64,000 nucleotides of DNA from the NCBI GenBank assembly GCA_963995505.1, contig OZ023184.1, positions 9,874,308 to 9,938,307 on the forward strand. The letters run 5' to 3'. This DNA is from Hypericum androsaemum. Lineage: Eukaryota; Streptophyta; Magnoliopsida; Malpighiales; Hypericaceae. Under the pieces are notes generated by a model. It was not told the origin of the DNA. It was given only the letters and a program-made list of their open reading frames with translations, and did no database searches. Position numbers and translations under genes: made by a program. Shown piece after piece: positions 1 to 9,365 of the stretch (its first letter is position 1; each line of letters starts with the position of its first letter).

Positions 1-68
1 TTGTCATTGCCAGTTATCATTTTTCGAGTGTTTTCTGAATTGGATTGATCTCTTACTTAATCCTGAAG

Positions 69-3000
69 CATCAAGTTCCTGCATTTACGGCACCACAACT
101 TTCTGAAGCAATGGATGTTCTTCTCGAGAGGGCTCAAGACCTGCAGGTGATCATCTAGTTGTATTCTTTCCAGATTTTTGTAATTATCTGTTTGTGTATG
201 AGCACCTTTCATCAGAAATTATGGCTATTGATTGGACATGACACATTTCTTATGCCATTTCCCAATGAATGCAACTCCTTTTTTTTGTGACATGTCGTAT
301 CTTATTAGCCACATTATAATTAATCATGGTACCGTTGAGTCTCAAATATGAAGATCAAGTCATCAAGATTTTATCCGGTGTGCAATAATTTCCTTCCGGT
401 GCATCTTCTCAGCGCCTTTATGAAATTGGCGATTCCTGGAAAAGAACAATCATAAATTGGCGATTCCTGGAAAAGAACAATCATAAAAAGCTTACAACTA
501 TTATTAAGTTGGTCATTCTTGGCAAAAGATGACAATAATTTGTTTCTGATCCACCCCGTGGAGTTATATCTTTAAAGCAATTGATGCATAACTCTCTTTT
601 TCTTCTGTCCCATGATCTTTCTTCTCCACCGTTATTTGCTGATGATTGACCTCCTAACTGTGGCATGTTTGAGTTCTTGAGACTGCTGAAACAGAACTTC
701 ATCAATTGGTTATGGATTGAAGATCAATGTTTCGTGGACCAAATGCAGGTGTCTCTAAAAGTGGCAGAACCTCTTGACGTCTGGAAGTTTGAAGGGTTAA
801 ACCTCAGCTTATTGGGTGATCATCAGTTCACTAATGCTGGTCTGGCTGTGTCGCTTTGCAAATCTTGGCTTGAAAGAACAGGAAACTGGAACAAAGCATT
901 CGAAAATGTCAGTAACTTCTCTTTTGTTGTCCTTTCTATTACATTTGCGATCTTAGTATTATCTAACTCATCCAAACATTTTTCTACTGAAATCACTCTC
1001 TTGCTTCTCTGTCATGGATGGGAGTCATCCAATGGTTAATATGGTAACTCATAGATGGCAATGATGAGTCAGCCTGTGCTTATTCACTCTAGCTTATTCA
1101 GTATAAATGAGCTTCTGTGCGATGCAATTAGCCAACCTATACCATTTGAATGCCATTCTAACTTCAGTTTTCTTGGATGTTTATTTGATCATGGGTCTAA
1201 GTTGTTTAGGAGTTGCATTGTCAATGTTTTGTTTTTCTTTTCCTTTACCCTTTTTTGTCTTTCTGGTCTTCATCTTTTGTTGTTCCACTATTTTTTTCTT
1301 TCAACTTTACTGATAAAAAGAAGGGTAACCAGGAGACCGGTTTGCCAGAAGCATTCTGTAGGGGCCTTTCAACTGCTCATCTTTCTGGGAGGGGGCAGAT
1401 TGTGCATGATTATTCAGCACAGCCTGTGGAAAGAAATTCCGGGGGTCTGGTTTTCTACTTGGATGGAGCTCACAGCCCAGAGAGCATGGAAGCTTGTGCT
1501 AAATGGTTTTCTCGTACTGTTCAAGGAAACAAACAGCAGTCACCATCCTTTTCTCCGGCTTCTTATGTTGTTCAAAGTGTTTTAAAACAATCTGGAAGAA
1601 ATGGCCGCATTCAGCATGAAAGTGAGAGAAGCAAAGAGAGTGATGATTTGTCAAAAAAGGTGAATTTCATTATCACAATTATCATAAACACAATTATTAG
1701 CTTTAAGTTCCATACTTTTCTAGGTCCACTTCTAATGGCTCAATCAACATTATTCTTGTGGGTCGTTCCAGTTCTTTCCACTAATTTGTTTTGAATTGTT
1801 TGCATATGCCTGCAGATTCTTTTATTCAATTGCATGGAGGTTAGAGATCCCGAGGTTCTACTTCCACGTCTTGTGAGCACCTGTGGTTCCTCAGGTATTT
1901 CTACTCGGGAAATTCTGTTCCTTGATTGAAGAAATGGCCGTGCTGTACCTGGCATATATGTCTCTTGCCTCGTCTCCTCTCATTCTTCAGAAACTTCTTC
2001 ATTATGTGATTGTTTTCTCCATTATGTGGTATTATTGTTCAGTGGCTTAGCAGTTCATCTCATATTTCTGGAGAGAAAATTAACACCCATCTTATTTTAA
2101 CTATTAGTCTGTCTCTAGCTCTCCATAAGCGCCTTTAAGAAAAACAACAAAGTAATAGAGAAACGATAAATAGACTAATAAAGCAATACACTTTTATTTG
2201 TTTACAAGCAGGCTCTAGAAAGTTTGGATAAATGACGTACTACTATGCTAGCCTTAATTTTCAATTGTTGATAGACAAATAGAATTATTACGACGGTTTA
2301 TATACTTTAAAATCAGACAACCAAAAGAAAGAAAGCTGCATTATCTCATATAATCTTTTTTCAGGAACTTACTTCTCAAAGGCCATTTTTGTTCCCAGCA
2401 TGTCGACTTATAGCAAAGTAACTTCTGGTCATTCAGCTATTCCTCGTGATTTTACTAGCAAAGATTTGTCTTGGCAAATAAATCTGCAGAGAATTTGGGA
2501 ACAGATCGTTCATGGAAGAGGTACTTCTGTTGCTCTAAGTGCACTCGTGCATACTCTGATGAAATTCCAAGAAAAGATGTGTATGGTTAAGGAACCCCCT
2601 GGAAAGCATAAGGAGGGATTTCATATGTTTGGTTCCATAGTATCATTAAGTTGAGTAGCTTGGTGGCTAGTTGCAAAAATGTGGCCTAGCATTACAGCTG
2701 CAAGGGGTTAAGATTTTGACTCTTGCTTTAGAGTGCATCAACTGCTACATCTTCATTTCTTCCCACTTTTGTAGTATCCTATAGCATGGCCGCAAGATTG
2801 TGGCAGTCCATGCTTGTTTCATCACGAGAGATTGCACGGTGCACCTAGCAGATTCTTAGTCTTGCAAAAGATTGTTACCTTGGCTGCTATATCTGTGCAT
2901 ATATTCCCTTGCATAGTTAAAATTGCTGCATATCCAGTGGATATTGGCCCGGACATACTTCCATCTACTACACCATGTAAATACTGTACATCTTACATGA

Positions 3001-3645
3001 ACTCTTTATTACTGGCAGATATTGATGGTTTACTTGATAAAAATAGAAAGGTATACAGAGATATCTTACCACCTCAGGATTTTCTTCATGAAGATGCTTC
3101 TCACTGCAGTTCTGCAGAACGATATTTCTCTTGCAGTGCGGTGTTACCCTCGTTGCCATTAACTATTAAATGGTTGAGAGATTGTGCAAGAGAAAATCCT
3201 TCTCTGACTATTCAGGTGAGTACATTATTACAAATGACAGTACTTTTTTATATTGATCTTGTGATGTTACACTTCCTTTTTAACTTGAACCATCTTTCCT
3301 CTGTATCTTAGACATTCTTCCAAATCGTGCTTTTACTTATGTCTATTAAGTTAATTTAGTCATAAGCATGTTAATGCATGTTAATTAATTGTCGTTTCCT
3401 AGCTCATGTCATGCTCTGAGATACAAGATGATGGATGAAAAGCATCACCGATTCGTGAACCATATTCATTATCTTTTTGGCCGGTCCGCTGAATATATCT
3501 CCCACTAACGCGCAGTAGACAAAAGCTTTTTATGCATATGTGCCCGAGTTGCAGAGTTAGGATCAATGATATTGTAATTCTGCAGGTTCTGGTTACAGGG
3601 TCATTGCATCTTGTTGGAGATGTTTTGAAGATCCTGAGGAGGTGA
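69..3645 (+). CDS. FPGS: Folylpolyglutamate synthase, C-terminal part (5' end outside window)
   Basis: Adds glutamates to tetrahydrofolate, which keeps folates in the cell and makes them good cofactors for one-carbon metabolism. Exons read as 69-146, 749-907, 1333-1659, 1816-1894, 2365-2520, 3019-3215 and 3586-3645. All introns are GT-AG and phases agree (1056 nt, 351 codons plus TGA at 3643-3645). Family blocks seen: HQVPAFTAPQLSEAM, LSLLGDHQFTNAGLAV, FYLDGAHSPESMEACAKW, LVSTCGSSG then TYFSKAIFVPSMS, and the C-terminus VLVTGSLHLVGDVLKILRR. These belong to the Mur-ligase-type C-terminal domain. The N-terminal ATP-binding half lies upstream of base 1. The stretch before LPLTIKWLRDCA (about residues 270-330 here) is variable in plant FPGS. 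The start of the third exon (1333) is the least certain boundary. The isoform (cytosolic, mitochondrial or plastid) cannot be told without the N-terminus. Confidence 0.93.
423..484. repeat. 31-bp tandem duplication in an FPGS intron
   Basis: Two perfect copies (423-453 and 454-484) of a 31-bp unit beginning aaattggcgattcctgg lie inside the intron between the first two exons seen. No coding meaning; it looks like a recent slippage or repair duplication. Confidence 0.9.
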
Positions 3646-4734
3646 CTTTAAACAATGCCAGCCAGTTTGGAAACCAAACCAAGATTTCTTACATATTCTA
3701 CCAACAGAATATCTTCACGTTTCAGCCATGAATCATTAATTCTGGTGGCCTGGCTGGACGACTTTGTAACGTTATGTGCCATTATCATTCTTTGCAAGGT
3801 TCATGTTGTTGTAGATTAATCTTTGGTATCGTCCCATTATCTTCCACATCACTGGAAAACAGCAAACAAGGGACGCATAGATAAAAGCTGCTTTAGTTGA
3901 GATGCCTCCCTAATGTCGGAGATATTCGCCCTTACAATGTCACATGGATGCCGATTCTCCAGAAAATGACGTGATTCCCGCTTGATGCAAGTCGGAAAGG
4001 GTCTTTTCCGTCGTGGTGCTATCGTCGGCACTCTTTCCCTGATGTGGTTTTCTTCCAAGGAGTTTTACCACTTCGAGGTTTTGAAGAAGCTGATGACTGC
4101 AAGATCGCCAGGCCTTCTTCTGACACATAATAATAATAATAATATATCGTTTCAGAAAAACTGTGATTCCCGGCTATCTTTCTCTTTGCAAGGCCTAACA
4201 ACCTTACTTAAATGTTACCTTTCTTCGAGGCTCTTTCTTACCTAGAGCTACTTCGCATTTGAGTTGTAACATTCGTAGCAGAGCCACCTTTCCATATTCA
4301 AGCTAATGTCTTCAAGATCGATGAGCTTGCCTCCTTTCTTACAGAGAAGGGGAAGGAGATAAAACCCGGGGTTTCACATCTTAGTCACAAAGGTGTGAGG
4401 CTCAAAGTTCAATTTAACGCAAGAATGTGAAGGTTTAAAGTCACAAATGGTGACTTTGCATTTTCAAAACTTTAGCTTGATGATGAAACAAAGGTGGGAA
4501 AAATGGCAAGTCTGGAACTGTAGAGGTTGCAAAATTGTCCCACATCGGACAATCAAAAGTGACACAGTCACATGGGGTAATTGTGAATTTGATTTTAACT
4601 CGAGATGTCTGGACTCAAACTCGAGTAGTCGGTTCATACTTACTCGTTGGCCAAACTCCAAATGATATCTGAAAACCTTATTTAGAAACATCAGAAGAAG
4701 TTTTATATAACCAATACTTCATAAACCCGGGCTC
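3646..4734. other. Intergenic spacer after FPGS
   Basis: No coding region recognised. Holds the FPGS 3' UTR, a (TAA)n microsatellite at about 4128-4143 and AT-rich sequence. Short ORFs on both strands here resemble no known protein. Confidence 0.6.
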
Positions 4735-6063
4735 GAATTCAGTGGGGACTAGGTCAGTCTCCACTGATGGGGATGCAAGGGGGATTCAATGGTATTATGG
4801 GCAATATTGGTACCCCACTATTAAAAAAATTATAAATTAAAAAATATAGTTATAGAAATAATTAAAAAGGAAATAAATATCATCAAATTACCTTAAATCA
4901 AGCAACAATACTATCACTAACACAAAAAAAACTAGAAAATAATACAATTTATGGAAATACAATTATGAAAAATAATACAATTTATGAAAATACAATTATG
5001 GAAAATAATACAATTTATGGAAATACAATTATGGAAATATTTGTATCCTTGTACTCGGACATTGATTTCCTTCTTCTCAGATATTTGTTTCCTTTGACTC
5101 TGATATTGATGTCCTTCTACTCTGATATTTGTTTCCTTCTTTTATGATATTGGTTTTTTTCTACTCTGATATTGGTGTCTTTCTACTCTGCTATTGGTTT
5201 TCTTCTTCTCTGATATTGATATACTTATTATATGAAATTAGTATGCTTATTCTCTGATATTGGTATACGTCTTCTCTGATATAGGTATACGTTATCATAT
5301 TATTATTTCCATGTATCAAATTAAAAGGTACAGGAATCATTATGTTGCGTACCGTAGCTTATTTAGATATATAATTCAATTGATAAAGAAATATTATGGA
5401 TCAACTTCCCTTGAATCCATGTCGGTATCAGGAGCTCTTTATCCATGTCGAGACCGGCATCTTGTAAGATGGCTACAACCTCGGGTTCATGGGTTTATTG
5501 GCTGTTGTGAGAGATGCACGACGTGGTGATGACGAGGAAGAAGATTAAATTCGTCCGTCTCGTGACCCAAAAATGGTAGATTTCGAAGGCCCAAAAATGG
5601 TGGAAGGATACGGTAAACCCATGCGACGGCGACGTGGGTCGGAGACTCGGGGTCCAAGCGATGGCAACATTGGTCAGAGACTTGGAAAAGGTGGACGGAG
5701 ACTCGGGGTTGCGACACTTCTCCTTCTCGAAACGAGTGGCGGCCAAGCCGAAGGCTGACATTGGACAATCGAGCGGCTTTTTTTGTGATGGTCTAGGATT
5801 TTTAATAGAGAGGAGAGGCTGAGTTTAGACAGAGAGGACAGATTTTTTGGTAATTTTTTTTTTGGCAATTTCAAAAGAGGATGAGCGAAAAATGAGAAAT
5901 TTTTTTGAGATCCTTAGCTGGGTCTTTATGGGTAAAAATACTATTGTATCCTCGAATAATAATGACCGTCAGATCTAAAAATGAGTTTTAAAAATCAAAT
6001 TCAATGATCCAAATTTAGTCCATACCGTGGGATGACTTTTTTATAGTCTCCACTGAATCTAAA
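4735..6063. repeat. Repeat-rich block, possible TIR element
   Basis: The left edge (from about 4736) reads attcagtggggacta; the reverse complement of the right edge (about 6045-6060) reads attcagtggagacta, so a short imperfect inverted terminal repeat is possible. Inside are three 33-bp tandem copies (4938-5036, unit starting aataatacaatttatgg) and a degenerate run of about 24-bp units built on ctactctgatattggt (about 5060-5290). The region 5400-5830 is GC-richer but has no recognisable coding content. No transposase is seen, so the transposon reading is weak. Confidence 0.35.
4938..5036. repeat. 3 x 33-bp tandem repeat
   Basis: Three near-identical copies at 4938-4970, 4971-5003 and 5004-5036. 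AT-rich and non-coding. Confidence 0.85.
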
Positions 6064-6416
6064 ATCCCTAAACCCACCTGCGAAACCTATAATCCAACCA
6101 CCAACTACCTCACCGAACCACGAACCCGAGTCGAATCCCAGATCATCTGAACAGTAATCAAAATAGGAGTAGTATTCGGAAACGATTTTGATCAAAGACC
6201 GAGTTTGAGGAGAAGAAGGCCAAGAGCATTGCTATCAAGCGGGCAATGAATTTTTAATGATAAACGTGTAATATTAGAGAATAAATAAGGTAAGTTTGAA
6301 AGCTACTCCTTTTCGTCCCACATTTGACCATCGGTTACACTCAATTTCGTCCCTTGGATATTGCTAGCTTTCATGACTGTCAGGTGTAAATAAAAGCACA
6401 CAGAACCATAAATTTT

Positions 6417-6586
6417 AGAGATAATTACTATCTGGACCTTAGGTATAGTCAAATAGACTCTGAGGACCCTGTAGTTTCTCTACTAATTACTGAGCCCCTA
6501 TAGTTTGGTTATTATTATAAATTCTGATCCCTCAGCATTTTTTTCTTCCTTTTTTGTCACTTGAAAAGACCAAAATGCCCCTCCCA
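6417..6586 (+). repeat. Left TIR of the Pack-type element
   Basis: Pairs with 6891-7070 in inverted orientation. The few differences are substitutions plus about 10 bp of indel near the a/t-rich tract at 6535-6550. Confidence 0.88.
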
Positions 6587-6590
6587 TATG

Positions 6591-6890
6591 CTTAAGGACG
6601 CCTTTATCGATCTTGGCCTCGTTGCAGAACGCCTGGATCAGCTCGTCGTCGCGCTTCTGCATCTTCCACCCGAGCCGCTCCGCGAACCGGAACATCTGCT
6701 CCTTCTGGACTGGGCTGAACCGGTGGAGAGGGCCAGGAGCATGTGCGGCGCGTAGGAGGACGAGATCGGCAGCGACGAGGACGAGCTAGGGTTGGGTCGC
6801 TGAAATTGCAGCGGTGGCGGCGGCGGCGGGTGGTGTCGGTGGTGGGGCTGGTACTCGATCGCTGATGGTTGGGGAGGTGGGGAGGAGTTG
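6591..6890 (-). pseudogene. ZF-HD (zinc-finger homeodomain) gene fragment inside the transposon
   Basis: On the minus strand one frame gives EYQPHHRHH, a proline run, then ISSSYAPHMLLALSTG. This is the low-complexity region and the conserved block ahead of the homeodomain in ZHD proteins. A shift at about 6725 leads into another frame reading FSPVQKEQMFRFAERLGWKM and QKRDDELIQAFCNEAKIDKG, ending VLK at 6591. That is the first two helices of a ZF-HD homeodomain. The linker usually found between the two blocks is missing, the frame is broken, and helix 3 (the DNA-recognition helix, normally starting VWMHNNK) is cut off at the TIR. The N-terminal zinc finger is also absent. It cannot make a functional factor. 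Family identity is firm from these motifs; the donor gene is not in this window. Confidence 0.85.
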
Positions 6891-7070
6891 TGGGAGGGGC
6901 ATTTTGGTCTTTTCAAGTGATAAAAAAGGAAGAAAAAAATGCTGACATCAGCCAGAGATCAGAATGTATAATAATAACCAAACTACAGGGGCTCAGTAAT
7001 TAGTAGAGAAACTACAGGGTCCTCAGAGTCTATTTGACTATACCCTGGGGTCCTGATAGTAATTATCTCT
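6891..7070 (-). repeat. Right TIR of the Pack-type element
   Basis: Inverted copy of 6417-6586. Contains about 10 bp (around 6943-6955) that the left arm lacks. Confidence 0.88.
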
Positions 7071-7330
7071 AAATTTTAACATTCACAAGAAAATGATTGA
7101 TAAAAAATGAGTGCAATGAATAAAGAACAAACCAAGAATCTTATAGGATTGTTGAAAGGTAAATCAAGGAACGAACCTGCCCCTTCAAGTTCTGAGTGTG
7201 CCATATTTTTCGTATACGACAACGGCACATCTGTTGAACTACATGGTATACACTGTCCTTTGTTGTGTTTTGGATCAGTCCCTGGGAATTTTTCTGAACT
7301 ATTAGTGACGGGCTTGTTCATTGTACACAG

Positions 7331-7460
7331 ATATCCTTCTGTTGGATATGGCTCCCCTTACTCTTGGTATTAAGAATGTTGGCGGGGTGATCACCATGTT
7401 GATCCCAAGGAATAGTGTTATCCCAACCAAGAAGTCCCAAGTTTTCACTACTTCCCAAGG
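7331..7460 (+). pseudogene. BiP/HSP70 exon fragment
   Basis: The plus strand reads [20 protein letters not shown] then [20 protein letters not shown]. This is the start of the HSP70 substrate-binding domain, closest in wording to ER-type BiP proteins. It begins right after a cacag acceptor-like site, as a real BiP exon would. Similarity stops after QVFTTSQ, where functional proteins continue into the substrate-binding beta sandwich. There is no ATPase domain upstream and no continuation downstream, so this is an isolated exon or captured fragment. Differences such as IKNVGGVIT against the usual IETVGGVMT suggest decay. Confidence 0.82.
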
Positions 7461-7559
7461 AAAGAAGGATGCACTTGCTTTCCTTCGCATTTTTTTGAGT
7501 TCTGGAAGTACATTGTGTTACGGAAAAAAGAGAATAAATAACCTAGGACAGTCTGGAGT

Positions 7560-7840
7560 GGTCGTCCCAAAGTCGGTCTTATTATGATAAGGCTAGGTTA
7601 CGCTAACTACGAGCTACGGGCTACGAAAAGAAAAAGCTAAGCAATAGAGAAAAGTAAAGATTTGTGTGTTGTGTTGATGATGTCCTCTCTTCCTTGCTCG
7701 AGCCCTCCTTATATAGAGTGTCTTGACCTAGCTTCATCCTATAACAGGAAAACCTAAGCCGCCTTTAACGTAGGAAGATCCCGGCTCAAAATAGGAAAAA
7801 TTCCCAAGATCCAATCCGGAGAAGTCCGTCTGACAAGAGA
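7560..7840 (-). mobile_element. LTR-like fragment
   Basis: Read on the minus strand it shows a TATA-like ctctatataagga (about 7709-7721) followed by a leader rich in short A/C words and then gtagcccgtagctcgtag. That layout is usual for the U3-R junction of plant LTR retrotransposons. No coding part is attached and its partner LTR was not found. Confidence 0.4.
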
Positions 7841-7857
7841 GTTTTTACACCACGATG

Positions 7858-8660
7858 CAATAAAGGGAGTATGGGTCTAAAAATATTGAACCACAGGGAG
7901 CGAGTTCAAGACATCCCAGCAAATTACACAAGTAGGTTAGGTAAAAAAATATTTTTGTTTGTTTTTGAGAAAAGTCAAGCCAAGACAGTAAGAAATCAGG
8001 GAAAATAGTAATAAAAGAGTGGGCAAGGTACTTTCATGCAATCTCTTGCAACTTGGTCTCTCATGGGCTTATAAAGTACCAAGTGGACCTAGGTGAGTTT
8101 AAGGCATGGTACTTCACCTCCTGAGTCCATCCCACCACAAAGCCAGGATCTAGGTTCCAAATGGCCCACTCCTTAGACACTCATTCTCATAATGAGTTGT
8201 CAACCTCACAAGAGTGTACGAGTCACCAATTATCCTCCTAATCCTAACTAATTAATGAACCACCCAGCTATCCTAGTCTGTCTTGGGTTCTGGAGTCCGC
8301 GGTGAATGCCCACCTTTTTTCTTCTAGGGCTACTCTTTGAGGTCTCCGGATCATGCTGTCTTTTGTATTCCTATATATATGCTCCGTAGTGGTTTTCAGA
8401 GGCTAGATCCTGGATTATGTTTTGGATTTGAACACGTAACATAGGGAACTTGTCCAAACTTTTGGTGATGGTATTCACGTACCGTCTCTGTATATCTTAT
8501 ATTTTGAGGGGCATGTTTATATGGCTTAACTTTGTGTTGGTTTCAATAAGTTGATGAACTTTATGTTATGTTTTGAGGCTGACTAGATCTATATTTTGTC
8601 GTTTGTATATCATATGGTCTAGCGCCGATCACCGACCATAGGTTGGGTCGTGACACATCA
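7858..8660 (-). repeat. Dispersed LTR-like repeat family R1, copy 1
   Basis: Starts caataaagggagtatgggt, shared with 60241, and continues with passages also seen at about 22680-22940 and 60241-60700, for example tacttcac...gttgtcaacct...caccctaa-like wording. A TATA-like ctatatatatgc lies at about 8372-8384. No ORF. Probably the R-U5 part of an LTR on the minus strand. Confidence 0.45.
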
Positions 8661-9294
8661 CCACCCCTTTGACAACCATGATTTTTCGGTTCAATTTGGA
8701 AAAGGTTGGAGAATTCTGAATGGAGGATGACTCGTCGGCGATGAGAGGAAGAATATGATATTTTTTGTTTTTTGTTCTAAGGATATTTTAGTCATTTCAT
8801 TGATAAAAATGAAAAAATAGAGCTGCTAACTTACGCTAGGGACCCGAAAGTATAATAAAATCAAACAAGAGGGACAACATGATCATTTTTCAAACACGGA
8901 AGACTTTTCAGTATATTTAAACAAACTCGAGGAACTTGAGAGTAATTTATCCTATTTTAATAACACACGTCCTTAAATATCTTTTCTCAATAATACAGGT
9001 TACCAAAATATATTTAACCAAACTAAAATGTAATTAACCCTTAAAGAAATGTACAAACTGATGGATGCTTTTAGAGCGACGGAAATAACAAGATCATTAT
9101 TATACACAAAAGACTAAAACGCCTTCCTTACTTGCTGCCCGTTTTCCAGTTGACCAGTTTTGGTTGATTTATTTGTTATCGTTTCCTTTCCAGCCATTGT
9201 ATTATTATTATATTTGCGTCTCCCTCCAATGCAATAGTCTTCTTCTCTCAAATTTAAAAAAAAAACATAATAATTTTCATTATAAGTTTAAACT
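8661..9294. other. Intergenic spacer upstream of the KOB1-like gene
   Basis: AT-rich and no ORF recognised. Must contain the promoter of the gene starting at 9366, but no convincing TATA box position could be chosen. Confidence 0.5.
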
Positions 9295-9327
9295 CCACCA
9301 CCACCACCACCACCACCACCACCACCC
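9295..9327. repeat. (CCA)n microsatellite in the KOB1 5' leader
   Basis: About eleven CCA units ending 38 bases before the start codon at 9366. Probably transcribed as 5' UTR. Confidence 0.9.
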
Positions 9328-9365
9328 TGTTCTGGTGTTCTTCTGATCTTCCTTCCTTCCCCTCA

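Larger units (their letters stand above)
6417..7070. mobile_element. Long-TIR DNA transposon carrying a captured ZF-HD gene fragment (Pack-type)
   Basis: A 654-bp element bounded by long inverted repeats: left arm 6417-6586 (170 bp) and right arm 6891-7070 (180 bp). The arms match along almost their whole length, both starting agagataattactatc and both ending inward at gaccaaaatgcccctccca. A 7-bp direct repeat aaatttt flanks it (6410-6416 and 7071-7077), though that sequence is AT-rich and partly self-complementary, so the exact TSD is unsure. The 304-bp core is GC-rich, unlike the flanks, and is antisense ZF-HD homeobox coding sequence. Long TIRs plus a host gene fragment and no transposase fit a Pack-MULE or other Pack-TIR element; the superfamily is inferred, not shown. 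Confidence 0.85.

Noticed and set aside
1055..1585. 176-codon ORF on the plus strand
   Set aside because: It runs across an FPGS intron and then reads the FPGS exon in the wrong frame; the conserved protein is in the frame of the 1213-1794 ORF.
7107..7330. Copia gag fragment (NKEQTKNLIGLLKGKSRNEP)
   Set aside because: The start resembles a Gag passage of some Copia elements, but nothing downstream supports it.
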